A stretch of DNA of 64,000 nucleotides from Epiperipatus broadwayi (GCA_028023455.1 JAQFVV010000184.1:1428001-1492000); one strand, 5' to 3'; positions 12,629 through 27,471 are shown, numbered from the stretch's first letter. The notes: generated by a model from the sequence alone, not told the origin. Translations and numbers: made by a program.

Positions 12629-12820
12629 ACATTATATATTGTACCGGTCAAAAAGAAGCCAACACATCAACAAACCCAAACTCAAAGTCGGATTCAAACT
12701 CAGGCAGTTCAAACTGAATTCAAACCCAACTCACGAGCTCAGATCAAATCAATGGATGACATATATCGATGGTACATGACTATGCGCCAAGGAACTAGCT
12801 CAACGGATGATGATGATTAA
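12629..12820 (+). pseudogene. Unidentified C-terminal reading frame (63 codons)
   Basis: An open frame without an ATG at its beginning ends at a TAA at 12818-12820. It is notably less AT-rich than its surroundings. The peptide is basic and Q/T-rich at first (KKKPTHQQTQTQ), then has SMDDIYRWYMTMRQGT and ends in a run of four Asp. It looks like the C terminus of a protein, perhaps of a mobile element, whose upstream part is missing; a TAA precedes it directly. No plausible splice acceptor in frame is visible. I do not recognise the family. An alternative reading is that TGTACCGGTC at 12640 is an LTR terminus, since the LTRs of E1 and E2 also begin TGTAC on this strand. Confidence 0.35.
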
Positions 12821-15091
12821 TGAGACCCCTGATTTAACTCTAATGAAGTATAATAAAATAACTAAGAATCTTTATAAGTCAACTCATATATATATGTGTT
12901 CGGGTTGCCAATACAGACAGCAGCATTAATATTAAAAATAAATATTGAATAAGAAAGAAAGTTAAAAACCAAATGTGTTAATAAAATGTTTAATAATAAT
13001 AATAATAATTTTGTTCAACTTTTAGATTATGATATAGATTATCTCTAGTCTTTAAACGGAATTTATATTTACAATAAGAATGGCAGTCCTTATTATATGC
13101 CAATATGATTACGCAATATTCTAGGAGAAATATATATATATATATATCTATGCCCCGACGAGGAAGTAAAAGTAGATAAAGGTATTTGGCTGTGACAGAA
13201 ATTATGATTCAAATTCTAAAAGAAAGAATGTGAGATTTATTTTCACATTCGTAAATCAATTCACAAAGAGTAAGATACGTGTTTAGGGCATAACTTTAAT
13301 ATTTAATATTAAACTTACTTAATTATAAATAAACATGAATTTGTTCGACTTTAATAAAATCAATTCATCACGATTTACGAGCATGAGAGCGGGCTTTACT
13401 GGAACTGAGAAATAAACGGTACTGACGACTTATGAGCTATAAGAATAATATATGAAAAATAATGGCTTGTCTGTGATTTGAGAAAATAGCAGGGCGCTTG
13501 TATTTGACAAGTCTTTGATGCCCTATAAGAAGAATCCATAGAACACGGAAAACCAGATTGGGTTGTAGCCTCGAACCTGAGGAAGTACTTTCTTCCTATG
13601 TAATTTAACGAACAGTAATATCACCGAGGACAAGCTTGTGAAGCAGGAGATGGCTCGCGTCAGCAACGTTCGGAAAAATGATGACTTGGTAATCATCCTT
13701 TAATTAATAATAAAACCCATTTTATATAACTAATGCTCTACGTGATGACCTGATCAAGTTAAATTAAAGTCAAACGTGCTTTAATCAACAAATATTTAAT
13801 GCAATTAGAAAATACTTTAATTATACCCTAAATCTCATGCCCTCCCTGAATATTAATAGAAAGTATAACATTTGAATTAGAATATATATTCATTTAATTC
13901 TTTTATCGACCTTTTTGCGAAACAATATATTAATGTGAATAAATAACTATTATAAATTCAGTAAAGTGGCCGGGAGCATAGGTTAAAAATTGGGCTAATA
14001 ATTTGTTGTTATTAGCCATTAATAAAATAGCAAAAATTGTACAAATCATTCAACTCGATAATTAATAGAACTGTATCAAAATAGTTCTAGTGGGTAAGAA
14101 TTACTGTAAAAATAAATATAATATTATTTAACAAGGCAAATGCAACGAAGGAAATTATTATCGAGTTGAAGTTATTATTGGCATATAATAAAAAATAAAC
14201 AACATTAGTAAATCACACAATAAATATATATAATATAATAAATGAACCGCCATCGTAAGAAAAGAGAAAGTTAACAAATATTAAATTTAAAGACTAGAGA
14301 TTAAGATAGAGAATTACTACATAATTTAAAATAGCATTAATACATTAAGGAAAGAGAAGAGCTTTTAACAGTACTTAATTTAAAGGTAGTGTAAAATAAA
14401 GTTAGAAGACCAGCGAGAAAGTAGCGGTTCATATAAGAAAGATATTACCACTTCTTCATGGTTGGCTCCTTAAATTATACACGGCAGAGTCCAGTTGGAT
14501 GAAACGTAGATGCGCATTTTGGAAAATTATTTGAATGACATTTTGAAGGATTTCTCTAAGGTTTACGCAGCTTACGATTGGTATATGAATTTTTATATTA
14601 CAGCCACATTGAAGATTTTCAGGGGACTTCAGGAACTGTAGTCAGACTCCTGAAGTTAAGCCCCCCCCCCACCATGGTAGAAACATTATTTTACTTCATA
14701 ATTTAACTGGGCGTCTTCTTCTCTAATGAAATATATATGGCTTCTCTTAATGAGGAATAATAGCTGCTTGGAAACTTTTCCTGGGCTCTTTATACTGTAT
14801 CTGATGCCTTCAGGCTAGCGCTTCTTTCCTAATCTAGTTGTTTTTAGATACATTCCTTCATAAGGCTTTCAAACTCATTAACTTGAATTCATTTTCTAAT
14901 TAGAAAATGAATTTTTAAAATCAGAAAATGATTTTAATTAGGACCGTCCTTACATTTTAAATACTTATCTTTTTCTAATTAATAAAAACTTTACCCATTG
15001 TTTTTGGAAAGTGACAATCTGAAAGCTTATTGAAAGAATGTAGCTTTTAATCACTAAAAATTTGAACAAACTATTTAAAGTAAAATAAAAC
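12821..15091. other. Non-coding stretch with GC-richer patches
   Basis: No gene recognised. GC-richer patches lie at about 13370-13690 and 14440-14660. A run of ten C occupies 14661-14670, and a perfect 26-bp palindrome (ATTCATTTTCTAA and its complement) lies at 14887-14912. The alternation of GC patches, a C-run and AT-rich DNA resembles the inside of the long LTR at 53670-60009, but I found no direct sequence match. Confidence 0.4.
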
Positions 15092-15323
15092 ATTTCCGAT
15101 GCAATGAAACTTTAGAACGAATATGTACATTTAAATATTTATAAATATATACGCACAATCCACACAGTTATAATATATATAAATTCATGAATAATTCTAA
15201 CATGAATTTATTAATAGAAATGATTAGTTTAAATCTCAAATGAGTTAATTTTAACACACATTTATAATAGTTTTTCTTTAAGGAAACTAGCGTGAATGTA
15301 TAAAGCCCCATTGCATCGGAAAT
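15092..15323. repeat. 23-bp terminal inverted repeats around 186 bp
   Basis: ATTTCCGATGCAATGAAACTTTA at 15092-15114 is matched by the inverse complement at 15301-15323 with three mismatches. The unit of 232 bp has the size of a small non-autonomous DNA element (MITE), but no target-site duplication is evident at its ends. Confidence 0.5.
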
Positions 15324-15967
15324 TCAAGGTTAGTACAAGGGTTTGAAGTTGGCTACATATGAAAGATCATGAAGCTAGGATCGAACTTAAATCTAACTGC
15401 TTCAATATATCAGATAAAACTATAGTTTATTCTTTCCAACATTATTAGGGGAGATATATAATAATGATGTCAGTGGATAATACATACAAAAGTTTGATTG
15501 AAAGTTTGCAATGATAATTATTGTGGTTGTAATTACACAGTGGACTCCTTCCACCATAGTTTAAATAGAGTTTGAATTTTTCTAAAAACATTTAATAATT
15601 AATATTAGAAGATGGAAATAGTTCAATATATAATTACAATATATAGAAGCTCTTTTTGATAAATGGAATGGTGAGCAATCAGATTAGAATAATATCTCTG
15701 CTTTGATTATCTGGGACAAAAGTTGTTGAGATAACTACATGGACTGCAGCTTCAAAAATAATCCTCTTATATAATGTTATGATCAAGAAATTGAATCATT
15801 ATTTCAATTTTATTTCATCACACCACATCTCGCATATCTATTTTTTGCAATGGATCTAGATCAAGAGGGAGAAAAATTAACAAAAAACATGCATATTTGC
15901 TTTCCCAGAAACCTAGCAATCCATAGATGTTAAAAGCAATTTATAGCACTTTAAAATTATCAGAACG
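15324..15967. other. AT-rich non-coding stretch
   Basis: No gene recognised. A weak tRNA-like B box on the minus strand near 15385-15400 is not enough for a call. Confidence 0.5.
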
Positions 15968-15996
15968 TTGTTGTTGTTGTTTTGTTGTTGTTGTTG

Positions 15997-16080
<84 letters not shown>
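15968..16080. repeat. (TTG)n(TTA)n compound microsatellite
   Basis: About 10 TTG units (one interruption) followed by about 27 TTA units. On the minus strand it reads (TAA)n(CAA)n, and could be the tail of a minus-strand LINE or an empty target array. Confidence 0.95.
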
Positions 16081-17564
<1,484 letters not shown>

Positions 17565-17699
17565 CTGTTAAACTTCAATGAGAATTTTTTTGACAGATGT
17601 AAAGAGAGATGTATATTACAAGTAACAAAAAAAAAATAAAAAAAAAATACATGGGTGAGAAAATAAATAATGTTTTTGATGTCATTGAAAAAAAGTAAA

Positions 17700-17933
17700 A
17701 AACTGAAATGTAACTGGGCTGGACATATTGTCAGAAGAAATGATAATAAATGGATAATTAAAATTTTAAACTGAATCCCAAGAGAATACGAAAGATTTAG
17801 AAAGAGATCACATATGAAATATGAAATACAGAAGTTTGCTGGTGTAATATAGAGAAGAGCAGCTAGAGATTAGAGAAAATGAATTAAACTTAGAGAGATC
17901 ATCAGTGGCTCAGTAATGGTAGAAACTGAGTAA
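17700..17933 (+). pseudogene. RTE-like LINE ORF C-terminal fossil
   Basis: A single frame reads KLKCNWAGHIVRRNDNKW, then IIKILN*IPREYERFRKRS, then KFAGVI*RRAARD*RK*IKL. It matches the C-terminal signature of the widespread RTE-type endonuclease-reverse transcriptases (WAGHIARR..DNRW, AGVTWRRAAQDRRKW). Four stops interrupt it; three fall where the family has Trp, consistent with TGG to TAG/TGA decay. The fragment is only about 78 codons and is 5' truncated. Family recognition is from memory of this signature. Confidence 0.65.
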
Positions 17934-20900
17934 AAAGTTTAAACTTTAGTTGGCTTAAATAAAGTTAACTCCCACATAAAATCAAATAAAAAAATCTAAA
18001 ATATAAAATATGTTTGTTATAACCTAACTTCTTTAGGGAAACACTAATATAGTTTTCTCAAAAGTTTTCAGCTTTATAAAACATATCTTATTTTAAGATT
18101 TTCTTTTCTTACAAGAGTGATTTTAAAAGATTAAAGTTTAAAATTTCACTAATCAGCAATAAATATTTAGTTGAATTTATTACAATTAGCCCACTAATTT
18201 ACTACAGCTATTAGTTAATTTATTATAAAATTTTATCTGGTAATATTATTATTGGTAAATGCTTGAGAATGAAAAATTGTAGAATCAAATAATCATCCCA
18301 ACATTAAGTTTTTATATTTTAAAAAAAGAAAGATAATTTGAGTCAAAACAAATGATAGTCAAATATGCAGCACATAATGTAGATCAGACATATAAAAGTA
18401 AATCTCTCTATATAATTAACATGCTGAAATATTGTAAATAATACGAATAATCACACTTTAAATTTAATGTTTTGGAATTATTTACTTGCCATCAGTGGCA
18501 GATTTTGACAAAGGTAAGAACCTCAAATTCAGAAAAAAATATTTAAATTTTATTTTAAGATTTTAAGAATGTTATTCATAAACTAATAATAATAACAAAA
18601 TAATAATAATAACAAATGTATTACAATGATATATTTGCATGTAGTGTATATATATATATTCAGTTGACATATTGTATATGTAAAAAAAATATCAATTTCC
18701 TATGCAAGTATAGTACTGAAAAAAAATTTTAATTTTTAAAATGAACAAAAAATTATCTTTAAAATCCTCTCAATCAAAACTAATTAAATAATTTATCAAT
18801 CAATATTTATCTGGAAGTTGTAATAATGGCATTTAGTCCAACAAATAATTAATATCAATAATGATGTTTATTGAAAACAGCATAACCCAAATGTTGGAAT
18901 ATAATAAAATTATGTATAAATTTGTTAAATCAAAAACCTAAAAAGTTTCATTATAAAAAAATTTAATTGAGCAATACATTTACTGAATATATTTATATAG
19001 TTAAATATATACAATATTTTATTACTATATTTTTTGGATATTAAATATATACAGATTTGTGAATTGTATATATTTATAAATACTGGAAGAAGTAATATAT
19101 AAAAAGTATAAGATTGACTAAACAGAAATTTTGAGTTATAAAAGTTTGATTATCTTTTATATTTTTAGATGGAGTCCTAAATATTTTTTCTGTCCAGAGC
19201 TCTCCAAAAGCAGTTATTTTAAGTAAAAAAATGCAAATTATTTATTATCATCAATAATACACAAAGTTAATAAAGATAAAACTATGATGCAAATAAAGAC
19301 ACATGATTGAATGAGATTGAAATGAGATTAGTATCATAATGTGCCTTTAAATTACAAACAACAACATATAATAGTAAAAGATGCATATATATATATATTA
19401 TTTGTAGGTCTCTATGAAACTTTAGTTATAATCACAAATCATCATAGATTGAATGATTGTAATTTGATTGACATATATATATTGTATGTACATGAGCAAA
19501 AATTCTATATTTTCAATAATATATATTTTTTTTAATTTCTCAAATTAGATGTTTAAAAATAATACAAAGTTTGATTAACTAAATTTTAAATATTTAATAT
19601 CATGCTTATTTAAAACAAAATACAGCTACTAAAAATTTGATTACAGTAAAATTCGTTTTATTTTATTAATTATCGTTTTTATATTACACATCACATCTGA
19701 CATTTACATACAATACTACACGTTTATCAAAACATTAATTTAAAATTAGCAATTCAATCTTTAATAAAATATTTAACTTTATTTAAAAAAAAAAAAAAAA
19801 GATATGTGATTTAACAGGTAATGTGAAAAAACTAGAATCTTGTTGGAATTAAAAATTACCAATTCTACATTTCAAAACAAACAATCGAAATTTCAACTTT
19901 TATTTTCAAGTTCACATTCACATCGAAAAAGTCATGTATTATTAAATTAAACCAACCAATTTATTTATATTTTAAAAAAAAGGCTATAGTTTTTAAATTT
20001 TGATTAAAAAAATTGTAATTCATTAAAAATGATATCAAAAAGTATTTTATAAATATAGAATATTATATTAGAAAAAAATCTAAAATAAATATATATAGTA
20101 ATTAGTTCTGATAGACAACGGTACATTTTATAATTTTATAAATAATATAAAAATTCATTAAAGTTTATGATGTAGTTCTAAAACTGAAATTTTAGAATAA
20201 AGTATGTTAAGAGGCTAACAAATAATGGCAAATTTTCTCGATGATGATCAAATGATAATACTTTATTAATGTCGAGGTTTTAACATGTATATGTGTAAAA
20301 GAAATCCCAAAGTCAGAACTTTTAGTTAATATCTATCATGTAAAATATTATTGAATGTGAATCATCATCAGAGTCACTAGAACTAGTGTTATTACAGCAA
20401 GTTATCAAGTCAGATTAAATTGGGAAAATATTCTATAAAACGCATTAGAGTATTTGACTTTAATTTTTAATGGGTATTATCATTTTGAATAGAAAAGAAA
20501 GATTGCTATTTATACTATTTCATCACTTTTCTAGTTCAACTTCATTAAAAATTTGAAACAATTACCTATAAGTGAATTAAATAAAATAATCTATAAATGA
20601 ATTAAATAAAATAATCCATAAAAGGCTATAGAAAGAGCAAATGTTAATTGATAACAATAGACAAATATATGTATAAATGTTTAAACAATACTATAAGTCT
20701 TTAAAATTAAAATTTTCAATGAAAATAAAAGCTAAATTCTAAGAATAATAAGAAAACTTTGCAAGTATCATTAACTTATGCTTAAGTTCGAGTCTAAATA
20801 ATCGCTTATCTAATTTATGTTTGTGTACACACACTTTCATTCACTCAAATGTGTAATATATTTAAACTAGACCAAGGTAGAGTTTAGTAATATTTCTTGC

Positions 20901-21370
20901 TAAGCATTTATATATACAAACACAGATCGTTAACTTATCCTTACATTATGTATACAATATTTTCTAAAGTGTACATTTAAGGACGCACATCCATACATAT
21001 GTATATATAATATAAACACACACACATATATATATTATTTTTTTATCCACATTCTATTCTAGTTTCATATTTTAAATTTTCTATTTTGAATTTATATATC
21101 ATAATTTATTTTTATGCAAGATTATATTATACGTACTTTATAGTAAAATAGTGATCTGAGTTTTTGCAGTGATAAATGGTTGTGATATTATAAAATTTGA
21201 AATGAAAGATATTCATAAAAAAAATTAAAAAATGGAAAATATTTGTTCGGTACAATAATTATTCAATCTTCCATAAAAATTTTAAAATTTAATAGAAATT
21301 AGATCCTTCTATGCAAGAATATGAAAAAATATTGAACTGTCAGCAAAAGTGTGAAAACCAGGTATTTAAA
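17934..21370. other. AT-rich non-coding stretch
   Basis: No gene recognised in 3.4 kb. It contains only short TA-rich and A-rich simple sequence, for example the A-run at 19785-19800. Confidence 0.5.
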
Positions 21371-21383
21371 ACCTCTGTCTTTC

Positions 21384-21484
21384 CCCCCCCCCTGTGTCAT
21401 ATTATCGGCCGGGAAGCGTACCCGCTAACCCAGGACAACTGCTTGTAAGACAGCGTGCTGACCTCTCGACCACCAACGCTTAAC
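21384..21484 (-). mobile_element. tRNA-derived SINE, 101 bp, with poly(G) end
   Basis: The 13-bp sequence ACCTCTGTCTTTC occurs at 21371-21383 and 21485-21497, giving a clear target-site duplication. On the minus strand the insert has a tRNA-like head: an A-box region (GGTCGAGAGGTCAGCA), an anticodon-like stem-loop, a long variable region, and a B-box-like GGGTACGCTTCCC, ending GGCCGATAATATGACACA and then nine or ten G. It contains essentially no body beyond the tRNA part. It is related to the copy at 45732-45811 (shared GAGGTCA, GGCCGAT, TATGACA). Pol III transcription from the internal boxes is inferred. Confidence 0.75.
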
Positions 21485-21497
21485 ACCTCTGTCTTTC

Positions 21498-23080
21498 TTG
21501 ATGAGTAAAAGTTATGAAACGCAAGTATAGCTAAATAAAGATGATCTAAATTTTTGTAATGGTTGATGTTTGTGATATAGTGAAACTTGAGATGAAGAAT
21601 GCGAAAAGTGTGCTGATAATTTTTTTTTAAAAAAAATGAAAATATATATGTATATTATTTTAGTGAAAATTTAAATTATCAACTTATAGCTTTTATTTTT
21701 TTTAATACTTATTATTATTATTTTTTATATATACATAAATGAGCATAAATGTGAATATAATATAATATAAATAGGTGAATATTCTAATTTCCCGTTTAAT
21801 AAGATTCGATAACGCATATGTATATTCGATTGGAAACATATTTGAGCTTTAAAATCAATCAATATACAATCATGATATTTAAAAATAAAGTCAGGTTATT
21901 TCTTCTGATAAGAAGATTAAAGTATTTAAACTTCTAGATTATTTCATGATTGGAAGTCATTCTAAAAAATGTTAAGTATAGTGAGAAAATTCAATTTGTT
22001 TTTTCATAAGGTTGATAGCTTACACAATTACGGAATGCAAATCAGAAGCGCAGTAAAAGAAATTTGATTAGTTACACATTTATTTCCAGCAATATGCTTA
22101 ATCATTACATATATATATATATTGCTTAAAATGTGGTATATAATATTCCTTTTGATAATCTGATGAAAATCAAATCATCTTTATCATTTTGTGAGATATT
22201 TATAATGTTTACAATTAAAAAATATTTAATATATATCTTTATATTGATTGTGAACATATTCAAGCTTTAGAAACAGCTACAAAGATCACAGAATTTAATT
22301 ACAAAGTCAAAACATATGTTCCTTATGTGATTTAATGCAGTGGTATGGCATCAGCATCTGGAACATAAGGTCTTTGTATCAATTCCTGTTCTAACATTTG
22401 TTACTTAAACTTCTTATCAATTCTCAAGCAATAAAGTCATTTGATTATTTTTCTAGGTCATCATTTCTCATGGGGAAATTCGGGAGTTTAAACAAACCCC
22501 TCAATTATTAATGATGGAAGGTTAATCCAAGAAATATATTGTAGTGGTAATAAAAAATAATCCACTATGGTAATAAACTTCCACAGTTGAGTTTGAATCC
22601 AGAAAAGATACACATAAGATATAAATAAGCTATTAAATGATATATATATATATATTGTAAATCTTCCAGAGATATGCATAAAATTTTGTCAATAAAAAGT
22701 TATCACAGTTTTCATAATAATAAAAACCAATGTGATAATGATGAATGATATTAATAATCACAAATACTCCTAATAGTATTTTATTTGTTTTAGGTTTCAA
22801 TCAAAAAAAGAAACTTCAAGTGCCAAATCTCCTCAACGATGAAATTTTACTGAGAATAACAATAAAATAACAATCATCATCACTGCCAATTATTAACATG
22901 ACACCCTTGCATTTTCTCTATTTGTTCATATGTTATCTCAGAGTTGTGGCTGATTAACAACTAGCATATGTGAGCTAACATTATAATGTTTTAATTAATG
23001 GAGTTGTAAACAAACAAATGGCCTATAAAACAATTTAACAATTTATTAACAAAATAAAAACATACTTAAGTTGGTTCGTC
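21498..23080. other. AT-rich non-coding stretch
   Basis: No gene recognised. Positions 22334-22390 on the plus strand look faintly tRNA-like (GTGGTATGGCATCAGCATC ... ATCAATTCCTG) and may be a worn SINE. Confidence 0.4.
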
Positions 23081-23370
23081 TTTATACTAATGATTTCAAT
23101 TACAAATATAAAATCAAGCCCATCTCAACAATTAATATATTTTCAGTTTTTAAGTCTATACTTGTTTTTAAGTCTATACTCAATCTAGATATAAAATGAA
23201 AGTATCACAACAGTTAATATATTTTCAATTTTAAGTCTCTACTCACGGTTGTTTCCGATTGCAGATATAAAATATAACATATTGCAACAGTTGATATTTT
23301 TAGTTTTAAATGTATACTAGTGATTCCAATTGTAGATATAAAATATAACATATCACAACAATTAATATAT
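23081..23370. repeat. Degenerate minisatellite, about four copies of an ~60-90-bp unit
   Basis: Each unit contains, in order, TCTATACT-like, ..TTGCAGATATAAAAT-like and CAACAGTTAATATATTTTCA-like blocks, recurring at about 23081, 23160, 23233 and 23308. Copies are diverged and unequal in length. Confidence 0.6.
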
Positions 23371-24784
23371 ATGAATGCCTTACTAATAAAAAAAAACACG
23401 AATTTTCATATATCATTTTTCTTTTTTCTTTTCTGTAATTACTGTAGTCTTCATAACTCCTCTTGAAGAATGGATTTCTTCCCTTATATGCTGCATACTT
23501 AAATAGTAGTTATATCAGAATGGTGATGTACCACATGTAGAATATCAATAGGTCTTTCAACAAAATTTAATGACATGGTTCATTTCCTTTCCTTTACTAG
23601 CATCTTAGAGGTTATAGTGATCTAGTTCAACTGATTTTGGGTGTTATTTACTAGATCAGACTGCATATCTAGGGTCTTCTAACTAATGTGCTATTTGTTT
23701 TTGCTTAACCTTGCATGGCAAATGATCCACTACTTTAGGAAAACATTATTGTAGCTTCTGCTATAGGTATTGCAATTTTAATTAGCAGCAAGGCAAAATC
23801 TCCACACAACTTATTTCAACACTGCTTTAATATGTAACTTCAGTTTGGAATCAGGAAATCAGCAACAAAATAAAATTGACAACAGAATGAATTACTGAAT
23901 AGTAAGAGAAATTTTGAATGACCCCTTTTTATATTTCTCTGTTATCTTTCTATCTCCTGTCTACATCATTTACCATCAATTATAATGTAGACCATTTACA
24001 AATGTTTTCATCAAGTATGATTACTCGACTGACTCATAATGTAGACCATTCTATTGTTCTCTTCTAAAACCTGTAGAAAAACAAGCTTGTACACAATACT
24101 TTATTATTGTATATTGAAAGTTGGAAAGAAATAACTGTTTGATTTCTTTACCTGCCCTCAATTCCAATGAAGGAAGATATAAAATTCTTCTCCGACTTTT
24201 TTATTTTATTTTTAATTTCTCAAATATTATTAATTCTTAAATTCTTATCTTAGATTTGAATTTATCATTCTATTTACTATAACAATTGACAAGATTTTAT
24301 TTATAAATCATCAAAACAGATAAAACCAAAAAGATCTCAAAAATGCCTTCAAATTTATGAACTATATATTTTAAACTTAATTTACAAATTGACTCACGAT
24401 CAAAACTATCTTTTTTATTCTTCTTTTGCAATCATCATTCATTATTGTATTTCTAATCTTATATTACTGGATAAATGGTTGATAGCATTATGCATAAATT
24501 GCCTTTATAAATATATAATAGGATTAAAATGTATATTAATATTTTTTCTTTTAGTCTCAAGGGCAATTTCTTATTTATGATATATTGTTCAAATCTTTAT
24601 TAACTCATTCATTGCCTTTCACAGTATACAGTGAATATGTAGAAATATTGTCAAATACATAAATCAGCTTTCTTTTACTTTTTTAGGTAGTTTATTCCAG
24701 TGACAGATAATAAAGGCAGTTTGTACATTTTTTTATTTTTATGCAGCATTTTATTCTGACTAATGGTTGATATAGTTATAATAT
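23371..24784. other. AT-rich non-coding stretch left of Gypsy element E1
   Basis: No gene recognised. On the minus strand near 24680-24730 the peptide HWNKLPKKVKES resembles the C-terminal signature of CR1/Jockey-type LINEs, but only about 12 residues support this. Confidence 0.4.
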
Positions 24785-27471
24785 TGTACTGGTCCAAACT
24801 TCCCTGCAGAGTTATGCTCCTAATCTTGCACTGAGCACAAAGTGACACAGACTGAACAGAGTAAGAAATGGATACCAATTTAACCAATTGTCTGTACTCA
24901 TAACATATTGGTACCTCCAGCTAAACTGATAGAGAGAGGGAATTGACAGAAATCTACCAATTGAAAATCCTTTTAGTTAGTAATTTTCTTGAATGCCCAA
25001 ATGTTTAGGACCTAAGGTAAGTACACATCTTTGAAAAGTCCATTTACTAATAGCTTTTGCATGCCACTCCTAGAAAAGAATAAAAATGAATTTATATAAT
25101 ATATGTTCAGCGGAGCATGAGAATAAGATTTAACATCTTGGTAGAGTGTTATCCCATGTGGCTAGCTCAGTATGTTCTATATATAGGGTCTTCAATGGGT
25201 AAGTTAAAAGGTTGTTACAGGTATGTGATTGATAAGGAAAGAGTACATTTTAATCAAATAAAATAATATAAAAACAAACAAATTTATATCAAGATTAAAT
25301 ATTTATTGAAATCCTGATATCCACCATCAATGTATACTTATAATGATGTAATAAACAAAATAAATAAAAATTATTGTCCTAAACCCATATGTATTTGATA
25401 TGTGAAAATAAATGAAAATAATTGCAAATTTACATGAATAAGAATAAGATAAATGCAAATTTACATTAATAAGAATAAAAATAAACCCTTACAGCAATCT
25501 TCAATGGTTACTAATGAATGGAAGTGGTCTGAGCTTTATACACCATATAAATAAGTTACATTTTATTTGGTTTGAAATACTTTTCTCAAATAAAAGATTT
25601 TCGGTTATACAGGCATATACTTCTACTCCAGACTAAGTAAATATAAAAAAAACTATGTGTAAATATATTTGCAATATAAAATATTATCCAATAGTAGCTT
25701 TCGTATTTTTGCAGCATATTAATAAGGTTGCATTGACTCAGATACCTTAGGGCACTCACACATGAGGTGTGGTATCCATTTGCCTTTCATGATAGATAAA
25801 TTCTTATACATGTATGTATGTGTGGAACAATTATACAGTAACCACTATTCTAAATATAATGTTATTGGATGCATTGCTTATGGAAAATTTACAATGAATA
25901 AACCCTTTGGTGCTGCATTGACAAAAATAACTTAAAGATATACGGATAAATACATTTTAGACACTCAACATGAGGTGTCATATTTACCAAATATTATGAG
26001 TGTATGTGCACATATATACACATGTATATTTACATATGATAATTTTCAGGAGTAACAATAAGAAAAAAAAAAACTGATTGCGACCTTTGCTGAAAATACT
26101 GGAATATGGGAAAAAATTAATCAAAAGATTTAAGTAAAAGCTATTTGATTATACCTGTAATAACCATAAAATCCAATATATATGCAAAAGACATTCTCTC
26201 TGTTTTTTTAAATGATTAATATATATATATATATATATAACTATCGGAAATATCAGAGTTAATTAATTCACTGTTAATAAAAATATTTTCAGAATAAACT
26301 TATGTAGGCATCTTCATCTTCTCCTGACTGGACTTCTGAGTAGGCTTCATGTCAACTGGTTATACAGTGAGGATTTCATATCATTAAGGTGTAAGCAAGG
26401 TGGCTTTTGTCATCATCATGGCCGGCTGGAACTGATGTGATTACATCTTGGTGATTTGAGCAGGGCAAGGGTAGGTGCACTGCTGGTTGTCTACAACATG
26501 GTCATTTTACTGGAAGTTCTGATAGATTTCTCCACATCTTCTTTCTGGTATAATGCAATCATTATTATTAAAATTTTTATCCGCTATCTTGAATGGTTAA
26601 TCAAATCCACAAGAAAACAAGAGTTCTTAAAAGAACTGTGTAATGGATTTCTTCTTAGGGAATATCAGCAATAGTCTAGTCCATAAATGAATCTATAAGT
26701 GGCTGGATGACTGACTGTCAAAGAATGAACTGAATCCCACAGCACTGACTAATACCTATCAACCCCACTCATATAGAACTAATTCTAGGTAACCCCCTGA
26801 GAAGTATGAACCCACCAACCCTTTAAACATTCATCTCTATTTTTTCCATTAAATTCTATACAGCAGGGTTTAATATAATGTTTAGTTTCCATCTTGAATT
26901 CTCAGACCACTTAATTAATAGATAATACTTTAAAAGAATTTTTATTTTATATATATAAAAAGATATCATTTTACTTATCAAACATTTTGCTTTTTTGATT
27001 AGATTTTTGCTAAAGCAATTAACATTCTTTGATTATGAATAAAATTACAGTTTTTAGAAAAGTAATTAAAAATACAAAAAAATATACAAGTATGTTGGAA
27101 CAATTACTTTAATTATTTCTTTTATGAATATGTTCCAACATGTGATCCATTTGATCAATAAAGTTTGCTTTTCTCCATTTGAGTTTTTCGGAGAAAAGCA
27201 AAATACATAAACATAAATGACATATAATGAAAATATAGAAAAAAGAAAAAATAAATAAATAAATATATAAATACATGAGTTTATTATACATGTATTTGTT
27301 TGAGTACAATATTTCCCTATCAATTGAATGTTTACTTTAAATTAGTGTGTGTGGGGTATTCTAATGCTTAAACCCAACTTCCATTATTAATATAACAAAT
27401 TTACATGTGTACCTGCTGTAATTTTTTTTACAGCAGACTTTGTGCATGGACATTTGATAATGCCCAGCACA
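24785..27471 (-). repeat. 3' LTR of E1 (long interpretation, 2.69 kb)
   Basis: The left boundary is fixed by comparison with 33112-33677: both copies start TGTAC on the plus strand. The right boundary is set by a polypurine tract directly outside it and by matching ends: read on the minus strand the LTR begins TGTGCTGGGC and its far end, complemented, is TGTACTGGTC (8 of 10). Only the first 642 bp have a counterpart in the right LTR. A shorter LTR of 642 bp is the alternative, but no polypurine tract adjoins that end. The LTR contains a GC-richer patch at 26280-26830 and a 13-bp-stem hairpin at 27164-27202. Confidence 0.6.

Noticed and set aside
12640-14680. A solo LTR starting TGTACCGGTC at 12640
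   Set aside because: No second terminus, polypurine tract or target duplication found; the same stretch also reads as protein-coding.
15385-15425. Minus-strand B-box-like AGTTCGATCCTAG
   Set aside because: No convincing A box or cloverleaf; could be chance.
24680-24730. CR1/Jockey-like peptide HWNKLPKKVKES on the minus strand
   Set aside because: Only about 12 residues; suggestive but not enough for a feature.
24785-25426. A short 642-bp LTR for E1 ending TTGCA
   Set aside because: Kept as an alternative only: no polypurine tract adjoins this end, whereas one adjoins 27471.
26456-26674. 72-codon plus-strand ORF
   Set aside because: Lies within the E1 LTR, antisense to the element, with no recognisable domain.
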